Below are positions 12,301 to 25,465 of a stretch of 64,000 nt of DNA, piece by piece. Origin of the DNA: Sarcocystis neurona. Taxonomy: Eukaryota > Apicomplexa > Conoidasida > Eucoccidiorida > Sarcocystidae. Location: NCBI GenBank assembly GCA_000727475.1, contig KL647303.1:1031211-1095210 (forward strand). Direction: 5' to 3'. Each line of letters starts with the position of its first letter. The first letter of the stretch is position 1. Position numbers and translations under genes: made by a program. The notes below the pieces were generated by a model that worked only from the letters and a program-made list of their open reading frames with translations, was not told where the DNA came from and did not search any database.

Positions 12301-15300
12301 CGACACCTCGTCCCTCTCTGTACAAGTGCAGTTATATTGATACACATATATATATATATATATATATATCCATAGTATCAGCGAAGATTTGCTGAACACG
12401 AGAGCCATGCAGAGGTCTCCCCGTCGCAAGATCTCACTCACTTCTTTGGCTCCTATGTACACCTGTGCATGTCTGTACACCGGGCTTCATGCGAACTTCT
12501 TCGATACGATATATCTGCGTGTGCACTCGTACAGCTGGGACGCCTGCATGTGTGTGTGCCTCTCTGCGTTCATCACTCAGGTGCTGCTGGATCTGTAGTA
12601 GTGTACGTACACCTAAGGCACATGTCCACAGATGAAATAAATAGACACACGTATCTGTCCGAATAATTTGTACTCGTGCAGACGCCCCAAGCAAACGGAG
12701 CTTCCTGCCTGCGCGTCAGTGAATGTTTTAAAGAGGCATATTCACATGTTGGCTCTCCTTCTCACAAGACACACACACACACACACACGTACATGGACAG
12801 AGACATACGGCCGGTGCGTGCTGTGGGGGCGTCACCCCCACTGTAGAGGTGCTGTTCCGCAGGTTTCCCCCGTCCTTTTTTTTTCTGCTGCTTGCGCTTC
12901 TTCTGTTGCTGCTTTCTCTCGTCTTCACAGCGAAGGGGCCCCAGATACGCAGACCTCCTCCCCCACGCTTGTAGAGAAGGGCTCGCTCTCGCGGGGAGCG
13001 CCACCACCTGCTAAGACCCACAACAGGCGTTCCCCCTCCTCTGCTTTCCTTTTCTCTGTGCGCAGCGACATACCTACGTTACCTGTGTCCACCCACATGG
13101 CAGTCCTTCTCCGTCCTTGTCTTCAATCTCTCTATTTATGCGTATCACATTTTTTACATCACTTGTACTCACTCTCACCCGTGATCGCCAACACGCTCAC
13201 TCTGCAAGACAGGCATATGCATTTTTGCCAGCTTTGCAACAGCTTTTCTTCCTTGCTGTCTCTCTCCACACAGAGCTCTTGCTCTCTGTCGATACGTGTG
13301 TGCGTCCTGCCTTCTGCGCATACGAACAGAGCTGCTGACTTGTCTCTCTCTGTCTCTGATAAATGTGTATGTCCCTCCCGTGTACCTGTGGAAGTCCTCT
13401 TTGTCTAGATTTCTGCCTGCCTTTCTCAATGTATGTCAAGACGCCTGCATCGCAACATCTGTATCCTTCTATACCCCCATGGCATGTGTATATGTATGCA
13501 TATACATAGATATACACGTATACATATATGCATGTGTGAAACGAGACAACATCTTCCACGTGCGTCACTGACAGAAGAAGCCCACCACGTGCCCAAACGC
13601 CAGGGGCGTGCGCGTGCAGCTTGTTCTTTGACTGCGGTAGTGTCGCTACGCTGTTTTCTTCCAGGTTTCTGCGCTTCATCATCCATATGATAATGCTTCT
13701 CAAGTATCACGGCATTGAACCCCTGCTCGGTAAGACGCACACGCAGGAACTCTTCTTGCCTTCTCCTCCTTTCTTCTCTCAGCCGCCTCGCGCGTCTCTA
13801 TACCATGGATCTGCAAAAAAAATTGCCTTTCCGTACAATATATATATATATACACATGCCTGCATATACTTAGGGGCACATGCATATGTGAGTGCACGCG
13901 TGAGAGTACATACATATATATATATATATACATATATGTATACGTATACATTTATATGCATTGGTACGCGTTTGTGTACTACTCTATGCGTGCACATATA
14001 CGGACCTGCTAGTCATTATAGACGCTCGCGTGTATATATGTATGTATGTCTACTCACCCCGCATGCAATCTTTCCTTGTGTGCGGGTGTATGTGCATATA
14101 TATATATATGTATATATATGTATATATTTATATGTACACACGACGTGATGGCTCTCGATAGACTCCACAGAAATGCCTGCATATGACTGCATGCAACAGA
14201 TTTACGTTCACGTAGCTAAATTTCTCTGCGTCCTTGTGTTAAGCTACTACACATCGTACGGTCGATCTACAGATATTTACTCACCTGTGACATGCAACCG
14301 CACGTGATTCAGCCTCTTCACACTCTTTGACCTATCGGCCACACGGCGAAGTTTGACACGTATAAAGAAGTGTATGTACACATGCCACATATATATATAT
14401 ATATATCTTTATGTGTGTACGACTGTGTAAAGATGGTTCACGCATGCACGCCATATGCACATATATATACATGTATATGTGTGTATACGTGTGTGTACAA
14501 GAATATTCGGAGACTCACATGCATGCGTCTGAGCGAATTGTTGATCGCTATATACACACGGATAGACACCTGCCTCACGTATATACCTACACGTGTATAC
14601 GACTCTACAGAATTGCACATACGGATACATATATATATACATATATATATATGTACACGGATATGTAGGATTTTAGAACGGAGCGTGTCTGAACGCGTTT
14701 TTGACCGCTGCGTCTATTTATGGGTATGCGCACGTATATACGCATCCGTCCAGACGTGTGGGGGTCCGCGCGTCCGCTACCATGTTGACATCTACCTGCC
14801 TAGGAAAAAGAGTGCGCAGGATTTTTTCCGAAAGAAACACAGAGAGACTTTTAGGACGCCAGAGTCCACCCCCTCTTCTCCCCCAGCCGTCTTTCCACAG
14901 CGAAAGAGCTGTTTCTGTACAGAGAGCCCTTTGAACGAACGCCTGCTGCTGGCTGCTCCTGCTGGGAAGATTGTAGCCGCAGCTGTAGCGCTGGCTGTTG
15001 CTGCTGCAAAGATTGCTGCTGATGATGGGTCTGTGGCTGGTAGGACTGCCGCTGCTGCCGGCGTTGCTGTTTCTGTTGCCGTGGCGGTTGCTACCGTTGG
15101 TACTGCCGCTGCTGCTGCTTGGGCTGCTACAGCTAGGGTTGCGCGTGCTGCTGACGCTGCTTATAATGCTGCTGTTGTTGCTGTTCATGCTGCTGCTGCG
15201 GCTGATACGGGGTTGGTGCTGCTGCCAGTGTCCGTGAGAATGCTTCCGTTGTAGGATGTCTGTAGCTATTCTTCCTGCTTGTCTCGCTGATGTCTCTGTC

Positions 15301-18300
15301 GCTGTTGCTATTTCTCCTATTATTGCTCTTGCTGATGCTTCCGTCCTTATATGTACTCTTGGCGCTACGCGTCCTCCTGCTGCGGCTGTTGCTACAACTG
15401 CTGCCGCCGTTGGTGCGGCCGATCCTGCTGATGTTCGCGCTGCTGCTGCCGCCGCTGCGGTCGCTGCCGCTGCTGCGGTAGCTATTGCCGCTGCGGTCGC
15501 TGTTGGTGGAGTTACTGTCGCTGCTGCTGTTGCTGCTGCGGTCGTTGCTGCTGCTGCTGCTGCGCTGTCTGGAGCTGCGGTTCAGTTTTTGATGGAGCGA
15601 GCATTCCTGCGAAGGAGGCAGAGGACCAGAAGCGTCGTCGGTGAGAGAGAGTCTAGCTTGTACATTTCCAAGGAACATTATACACAAATGTCAAACACTG
15701 ATAGCATGCCTGCTCCCCGTATAGCCCCTTATGCATAAATATACATCTAGACATTCATATCTATGATACGTGTATGTACATGTAGGCGAACTCCCTACGA
15801 ATATGTACATATGTATAGATATACATAGACGTGTACGTGCATATACACCGTACGCATGCATCCGTATATATATATATATAAATATGCACTTATGTGTACC
15901 TACGTGCTCCACCAGCTACCCTCCTACGTAAATGCTTGTCTTTGTATGTATCTTATTGTACAGAGATATATGTACCCAGACATATGCATATCTACATGCA
16001 CGAGGAAGGGAGTGCGTGGGTAGATGGTAGGCCCCCCGTTTCATTGACCTGTCCCTGCCCTCCTGTTGCGGTAGCACCACGCGGCAGCAGCTGTTTGGCG
16101 CTGTTGACGAATCTGCGTCCGGCCTTTTTTTTGAAAATCTATTGCGTCGCTGTCGCCTGCGTCTCCCTGTGCGAGCAGGGCAGGGCAACAAACACGAAGA
16201 AAATGATATGGTTGCACAGTCGTAGTGGGCATGCAGCCACATTCACATATATCTACATAGACGTATCTTTCTGTACGTATATATATATATATATATATGT
16301 ATATATGTGTGTATCTGTGGCGCTCTTGCTACACATATACTTACGTATGTATATACGCTTCTACGCAGATATCTGGCTCCCTCTCTTTCTTTTTATATGC
16401 CTACACGTTTGAGAAATTTACTACGCACACACGTTCCTAAGGATTCTCTCTGAAAATATACGTATGTGTAGACCGTACAGGCCCACGGACCAGTGCCCTG
16501 CATGCACGTATCTCTTGTACGCCTAGGACGAGTACCTTGCGTGCACGCGTTTGTTTTAGAATCCATCTTTAGGGGAGAAAAGACTCCTGCTGTTCTTGTA
16601 GAAACTGCTGCTACGTTCTCTGCTGCTTTTACCCGCTACGCTGCTCGTATGCTGCGGCTGAACTGCTGGTGCTGCTGCTGGGTTGCCGCTGCTGCTACTG
16701 CTGACTGCACCTGCTGCTGCTGACCGCCCCTGCTGCTGCTGACTGTCGCTGCAGCTCTCGATCTCGGGCGATGCAGGAGGCACGTGAACTTCTTCAGCGG
16801 AACGCAGAGGCAGCGAAGGAGGGGCGGGCCCCGGTGGCCAGTGAACGGGTGAGCCGGACCCCGCAGCCGTCCGTACTTTATATCAACACCCGTATCGGTT
16901 TTCTAGCAACAAGTTGTAAAAATTTTTTTACAACATACGTATTTCTACATGGATATCCTTTCCGAACATAGTCCGCGAGGAGTGCTGTTTGCACTACCTG
17001 CTGCTGCGATTCTCGACAATCTCTCCTAGTGTTGCTGCCGCTGCGTTGACTGCTGCTGCTTCCACCGCTACCACCGCTGCTGCTGTTGCTGGTGCGGCTA
17101 ACGTAAGTGCCACTGCAGCCAGGCCTACGGTCCGGCGTGGCTGTCGCCTGTGCGTGCGTCTGCCTTGCAGTGTGCCCCCCCCCCGCCTTCGTAGTTCACG
17201 TACAACACAAGCTCCCTACAAAGAAAAGGAGACAGAGAGAACAGCAAGGGTGCGCAGTCGTCAATAAATACACGTATAGAGACCCGTCAGTACATATACA
17301 CTTATCCTCACAAATAGATAATACGCACGCGCGTGTATATATAGAGAGATGTGACGCCGGGACATCACAACATTGGCGTACGCATATTATATTTTGTGCA
17401 ACGAACGAAAACGACGAAGAAGTGAGGAAGGCAACAGCAGAATGCAAGCGTCAATACACACGAATTCGGCAGTCGTAGAGATTCGTAGAGCACGCCACGT
17501 CGTTCTGCTGCTGGCAAGCACATGCGCCTGCTTAGGTCTCCTACACAAACCTCGGCTTCCATCCCCTTTCCTACTTCGCATTTCCATTTCCCTTCACACG
17601 CCTAGCGGTTCTCTCACGTGTTCCCTTCTATCATGAGATCTCTGTTGTTCTCTCTGCAATTATATATATATATATGCCTGTGCACATATGCCTCTCTGTT
17701 CCGCTCTCTTTTCCTCTCTCTATCTTTCTCTGTCTCTCTGTATATATCTCTGCTTGTGAATATAGAGACCCTTGCGCGAGTATGCACGTGTATATATCTG
17801 CGTATCAGCGTAGACACGGCTGCGCGCAAACATATAGATATGTGTGTACCTGCATATGAATACACACATATATGTATATATATGTAGTCGCCTACATGCA
17901 CATATACACGTATATCTCTGTGCAGAAGTACGGGATGAGGAAGACCACACAGACAAGACGCTGCGTATATGGCAGTGTACAACCTGTCTCGCTCTGTGCG
18001 CCATCTTCTGGGTACACACTGCGGGACATCTACACACACCTGCGGGGCCACTTTCTGCGGACCTGTTTTTCATTCCGTTCACCTACTGCGAAATTTTCTG
18101 TCTCCACCTGTATGTATATGCATATATATATATATATTTATATATGTGTCTACACATGTCTGTCTCTGCCTATATTGAGATATATATATATATATGTGTA
18201 TGTCGACACCTCTGTCTCTCCTTGTACTTCTACATGTCTATGTATCTTTACATTTGTGTATGTCCATATCTTCCCCTATGCATACCTAGTTATCTATATA

Positions 18301-21300
18301 TGTGTGTGCCCCTTTTTCACTATCTTTCTCTCTCGGCATATATATATATATGTGGATAAATGTCTGTGCGACAGACACTTGTGCGTACACGCATATATCT
18401 AGATCAACACAAATATATACAAAAAATGTAACTGCGCCGCCGTGGTGAAGACGCCCGCATGCCTTCCACACACAGATACACACGTGTCTCAGTCACGGCT
18501 TCCTGGGTGTCACTCCGCCATCTGCGTGGAGGCAAAGATTTCTTTTTTTCACATGTGGGCGCTCAGTCGCAGCAACACGACCTGCCAGGAAGACTTCTTC
18601 CTTTTCTTCTTCACCTTCTCTTCCTTCTCCTTTCCCACCCGGTTCAGCGCGTCATGCAGCAGCTGCAAGGGGACGCTTTTGCTCTCGGCTTCTGCTAGTA
18701 GTAGATGCCGCGAGAGCAGCAGTAGCAGCAGCACCAACGCGCGGCCACAGCGCGTGCGCCTTCTCGGACGTGTCCCTGCGCGACCAAATGCGTTGGGTCG
18801 CTATTGTGGAAGTGTGCGGTTCAAATGCGTGAGAAGTAGCCACACTTGGAGAGACAGGGAATGCAGGATCTCTCGGACAAGTTTGTGTAGCCTCTGCTGC
18901 TGCTGCTGTTGCTGGGTCGCTCTCTGCGTTTCAAAGCGAGAGAACAGCAGCAGGTCGACGAGCGCCGGGGCGCGCAACTGTTGCTGCTGCTGCATGGCTG
19001 TCGAGGTGCTGCTGCGGTTGCTGCAGGAAATTCTGACGAAGTGCACACAGAGTATCAGCATATCAAGTGAAATGGTGAGCGGCTAGCCGAGGAGAAAGAA
19101 GTCCGCTCCTCCCATGTCCGTGTTGTTTTTCCCCTTTATCTCCGTCTGCGGGAGTGTTGTTTTTCTTTCTTTCCCGTGCAAGAATGAGACCTACGGACGG
19201 GTGTGAATATTTCGTTTTGTGTGACTACACCTGCTTGTCTATCTAAGACGGCCGGGGGAAGGGGCCCGGTGCAGGCGGCAGTCGAAGGCGCCCTACACGT
19301 ACTCACACGAGCAAAGAGCCGTCGTCAACTTTTTTCTTCTCTGTGTGACAGAGAGCGGGGGAATTCATGAAAAACGGTATTATTATACTGCAGGCCTCCC
19401 CGAGTTTCGTGTAGTGAAGCTTCGCGTTGTTGATGGCGTACGGGCGCCCGCACAGAAGCAGAAGCGTCGATCGCATGTTTCTCTTTTCTCTCGCGCTTCC
19501 TCTCTCTCTGTGTCTCTTCCGCATCTCTCTCTTTTTCTTCCTCTCTGTCCCCTTCCCCTCCTTTCTCTCTTTAAACATATATACATCTGCAAATATGTAC
19601 GTAGGCACATTTCTTTCTGTGTACGGTGGAGCCGTGTCTCGAAAAATCCGCGCGTGCATCCGAATGTCCACACATATACATATATGCGCATATATAGGTT
19701 TACGTGGAATTTTACTTTCTACAAAGTTGTCCACGCGTGTTTGCCTCTCTGAATGGGGAGAACACCTCAAGAGAAGCAGATAGACGGCGGTGTCTTTGTT
19801 GGGCGATGAGGACACCACTTTAAGTAATGCGGGCGTCCGTACATATATATGTGTACACGCATATATCCGTGCACATTATACATGTGTGTGTAGTGTCAGA
19901 CGCTCTCTTGCCCCACCTACGCGCGGCTTCCTTACGGCTTGCTGCCTGCCTAACAACAGGACGTAGATATATTCTCCATGTGAGAATGTAAAAAGAAACT
20001 ATGCCGGGCATTCACATGTTTATGCACACATGTGCAATCACGCCTTCCATTACTAGAAATGCGTGGCACACATTTATATATGTATACATGGACGTGCATG
20101 TATACATTCGTAGATGTGTTGAGAACGCGTCTACATATACCTATATATATATATAAATATTTATATATATGTATATATATATATATATGTATATATGTAT
20201 ATGTGTGTACGCATATGTGTACATCTGTAGATGTATTGAGAACACGTCCACATACATATGAATATGTATATTTTAATATTTATATATATATATATGTATG
20301 TATATATATATGTATATACGTGTATATATATATATATGCATATATATGTAGGTAGACTTGTAGATAGACAGGTATGTAGTAGACGTCTACTTGGTTTGTG
20401 GAGACATGTGTAGAGGCCCGTGTATGTGTAGAATCCCTTAAATATCCCTATATACCGCGCGATAGTATCCTGCACATGCAACCATATTCGCATACAGATA
20501 CTTACATACACGCGCGGATTTATGTGAATCTATGCGTCCACACAACTATACATATACATATATATATATATATATACACACGTGTGTAGAGAGCCAGAGA
20601 CACAAAAACACATATATCTATATATATGCGTATTTACCAAGAGAGAAAAAGATACATATATATATATATATATATGTATTAAGCAACAAAATCGCATATC
20701 TATAAATACATATGCGTACATACGTGCAGATACGTAGACGAGTATTCACAAAGCCGTGATACCTCCCTTCGCATCTGTGTTTATATGTATATACACCTAG
20801 ATAGATAAACGAGTATTCACGAGGACTTGATGTTTGTATGTGTGGTGCAGGTGGATGCAACAATCGCTGCGTGCCGACTGTTGAACGTGCAGTTTCTGGT
20901 GGCCCCCTACGAAGCAGACGCGCAGCTGGCGTTTCTTTGTCGGACGGGTATTATTGTGAGTAAAGTTCTCTAATTTCGTCCTTCATATTTTACAAATATC
21001 TGAAAATTACAGCTACACCGAAGAGCCCTAATGGTTTCCCATAAAATTGCTTCGCCTAATGCAGACACGTCGCTTTCCTTGAGACCTGCCAAGTCAAATG
21101 ATGTGATTCTCGCTCTCTCTCATTCTCTGCACCTCTCCTCCTCTTCCACACTTCCACAGAAACACACGCTGATGCGTAACTCAGCGAAGACCGTATACAT
21201 ACACACATCTATGCATGCACAACTGTTGGTACGTACCTCTTGCATATATGTATGTGCACATGTATGTATGTACGTATGTATGTATGTCTGTATGTATGTA

Positions 21301-21596
21301 TGTATGAATGTATGTCTGTGTGTATGTACGTATATATGTGTGTATGAATGTATATGTGTATATGTGTGTAAATATGTATGTATATATGCATGTGTGTATG
21401 TATATGTTTGTATATATGTATGTATGTATGTATGTATGTACGCATGAATGTATATATGTATATATGTGTGTAAATATGTATGTATATATGCATGTGTGCA
21501 CGTGTGTATGTATGTATATATGTACGTATGTATGTATGTATGTATCTACGTATGTACGTATATATATATATATATATGTATGTATCTACGTATGTA

Positions 21597-21629
<33 letters not shown>

Positions 21630-24600
21630 CCATGTATGCATGCATAGGTGTATGTATGTATGTACGTAGGTATATACGTGCGTATGTATATACGTGCGTA
21701 TGTATGTATATACGTATGTGAGTATGCATGTGTGTATGTATGTACGAATATGCGTGTCTCTCTATACATGTAGTTGTATATGTACACTCACACACACACC
21801 TTTTTTCATGTGTACACGCACGTTTGTTGATATTAATGCGAAAGTGGACAAAACTCTATTTGTAAGCATACAGATGTACCTGTGCAGACGTAGTTGTATG
21901 TGAACATATTTATATATATATACATATATATATGTGTAGGGACGTAAAAATACATATACATTTGTGTATACGGGAGGTGCGTGCAGGCTGCTGCAGTTTC
22001 AGAAGACAGCGATTTGCTGGCGCACGGCTGCGGTGTGGTGCTCTTCAAATTAGACCGGGAAGGCAACTGCCAGCACCTGGCCCTTCCACTTCGCTCCGAC
22101 ACCAACAGCAGCAGCGTCATCCACTGCAGCAGCAGCAGCAATATGGACTTCGCAGAAAAGAGCACCAGTAGCAGCGGGGGTACCGCTCTACATGACAGCA
22201 GGAGCGAGGCAGACAGCAGCAGCAGCACGTGGAAGAATCGCACCTGTGGCAGGACGGGGGGAGCTGGCAGAGGCGCTACCGCTTCCCCTGCTAATTCGCC
22301 ACAAAGTGCAGAAGATGATGGCCTGGTATGGTGCACCAGCAACAACTTCACAGCCAAGAGCATTTTCTTCTTTGCAGGCAGCAGCACACATATAACGCAT
22401 ACAGAAATAAAGATATATATATATGTATGTGTATGGCGCATGTACAGTATATATATATATGCGGCGTGCACAAATATATATATATATATATATACATATA
22501 TATATACATACGTATACGTTGGGAAGCGTCGTATTCCAGCCGGATGCACAAGCTGTACTGTTTTGCTCCTGAACCGTAGAGCGTGCCCTATGAAGAATTA
22601 GCCTTTCTCCCTCTGCATACGTATGAAAACCACTTGTTTCACTCGTATTTTGAGTGTGTGAAGGCGTCGGCAGATGACACGAACGAAGAGGAAGCACACG
22701 TTCCTTGCGCTGACGTGGATGCGACACAAACAGCCAAGCAGAATATGATGGATGCAGACTGCCGCATAGCGGCTTGGTCTATGCGCCTATGCATCTTCAT
22801 ACACCTACTCCATACCTACATAGATGTGTTTATGCGACTCAACAGTGTCCGTCTCTCCGCCCATACACATATATATATATATGCATATATTGTACGAATA
22901 AGTAGATTCACGTAGTAGTTAGTACTGGGGCACTTGCAGCAGGAAGAAGCGACGGTGGGGTCTGGTGAGGTGTGTTGCTGCCGCTGCAGCTGGCGTGTCT
23001 GAAGGATTTTAACCAGCAGATGTTTACTGCCATGTGCGTGCTCGGCGGCTGCGACTACACGCACGACGTGCACCTCAACGTAAGAGAAGAGAAAGAAGCG
23101 GGAGACGAGACAGCTGCAGTCCCCATGCTGCATCCCACTGCAGCAGCACACGCACCTCGTCTGGTTCTACGTAGACAGACATCTCGGAGTTCTCTGCTGA
23201 GGCGGCAATGTCTGCCTCTGTCTTCGCGCCAGAAGTTTCGTTCGTCTCCTTTCCGCAGCACACGCTGCTGCAGGTTCTTCACAACTGCCAGCATGACGCG
23301 TATCACTTAGGTAGACGTAACCGATGGTTTGGCCTTCTTCGTGGGAATGAATTAGCTATATACGTATATATGTATATACATATATATATATACGTATACA
23401 CATATTCACTACTCCAGATATACATGGGGGTATATATATACATACGTATACACATACTTTCAGATCAAGTATATGCATATGCGGAGATATATATATATAT
23501 CATTTACGTGTACGTATATATATATACCATATCCGTATATATGTATATATGTATATATAAGTATACGTAGACGCATATCTACCACGCCAAATGTATGCAC
23601 CTGTGGAGATATATGTATATATGTACCTACCTATGTGGAACACGTATATACGTATAGACGTAGTAATACGTGATTGCGACGTGCACTCAATGCGTACCAG
23701 AACGACAGGTATCGCGACTTTGTATACGAAGGAGAGATGGATCACGCAGAACTCCAGAGAGATAGAGAAACAAGCGGTTTCTGCAAGAGTGTGTGTGTAC
23801 CATAGTAAACACAGTCCGTGTTCATTTCTTTGCACGTAAACTTCGATGTGAAACTGGTAGAACAGTGTTTTTCTTTAATATAGACATAGGCAGAGCAAGT
23901 CCTTCGGTGCGCTTGCTCTACCAGTCGGCGTTTCTTTCATCGCCAGGTGAGACGTGTTCGCAGATGTCTGCACCACTGCGGGTGCGCATTTCCGTCTCCA
24001 CACATCCCGCCGCAGACGTCGCCCTACTGCCCGTCGTCCACATACATATGTGTACATATATATATATATATACATGCAAATATAGACAGAGAGAGGGGGT
24101 AGACGCGGACCTTTATGCATGTATATATGCAGGTGCATAATATGTGAGAACTGGTAAAACATATCTAAGATGTGCGCCCTTGAGAGAGAGAGAGACAGAG
24201 GGGAAACATGTCCGTATATATACATAGGTATAAAGAATGCCAGTCTACGTCGAGCAAGTTGAAGGTGTGTTTATCGAGAGAGAGGAAGAAAGAGAGAGAG
24301 ACGGGGAAACACACACGGATACATATAGCCGTATATATACGTATATAGAACACAAATATATATGTACACATAAAACAGATAGAAGACACACTTACGGTGC
24401 AGATGTACTGGAGGGGGCATATAGCTTGTTCTACGTAGGTTTTTGCGCTGCGACAGCATGTGCGTGTGAGCTAGACTGCTGTTGTCATTTTGCCTGTGTT
24501 TGTTCACGGAAGGAGAGGAGACGCACATGCGTGTGAAGGAAGCACGTGAATACGAATGTGCAAAAGTATAGACAAGCAGACACAGACAAACCGTATCTCG

Positions 24601-25428
24601 CTTGGTTTGCGCAACAGGTTCACATAGTTGCAGCTACCGGAGTCAAGATGTTTGCTTCTCTGCGGATATATTTATATATATATATATACGTGTACACATA
24701 TGTATGTGATGGCGCTGCACACACGTGCACGTGGTTGCAACCCCACACAAATACATATATATATATATTTATGTATTTACTTACAGTCGTGAACGTCGTA
24801 GATCTGCCTGAGTGTGTCTGTGTGTTTATAGGAGTGGTTTGTTCAAAATAGGTATTTGGTTTGTTCAACATAAGGATTTCTCCCGCTGTATCTGTGTAGG
24901 CGTACGCGTCGTACATCGACCAGTACCTGCCTGTATACTAGTGTGCATGCATGTGTAAAATTGTAACCTTTGTAGGGATCTACGTCTTTTTGTACAGCTA
25001 TGTATGCATAGGAGTTCAGATGTGGAACACACGCACATATATATGTATATATAAATATATGTATATATATGTATATATACCAGTAGGCTGTTTGGTGCTG
25101 GTGTGTAACGCGACGCAGGGCCTGGGGGTTGCCACGGCTTGTAGACTTGTACATCGCCTGGGCACCGTGGAGCGTGTGATTCACCACTTGTACAGAGACG
25201 CCAAGTGGAGAGCCAAAATCAAACAAGTAAAACATGCAGCTGCCTACCTACGTAAAATCCGCGAAGGCTATATACCTACGCATATACGTGTATGTGCCTG
25301 TCTCCTGCCTTCCTCCCGTTCTTCTTCTACGGAATGGCTATAGAAGGCTACAAAGATATATATATATATATACACACGTGTCTGCTGTCTTTTTCCCTTC
25401 TTCTACGTAAATCTCACAGAAGGCGACG

Positions 25429-25465
<37 letters not shown>

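Noticed and set aside
14370..15254. 294-codon + strand ORF, Ala/Val-rich at its end
   Set aside because: It runs through TA microsatellites and a GCT tract inside EXO1 intron 4. The EXO1 frame requires direct joining of 13729 to 15586.
21031..21795. Long Tyr/Val/Cys- and Tyr/Ile/Thr-rich ORFs on both strands
   Set aside because: Caused by the TATG array, which has no stops in several frames; intron 8 of EXO1.
22583..22915. Possible extra EXO1 exon starting near 22580 ([12 protein letters not shown])
   Set aside because: Phases and family alignment are satisfied by joining 22325 directly to 22990, and the frame soon enters low-complexity sequence.
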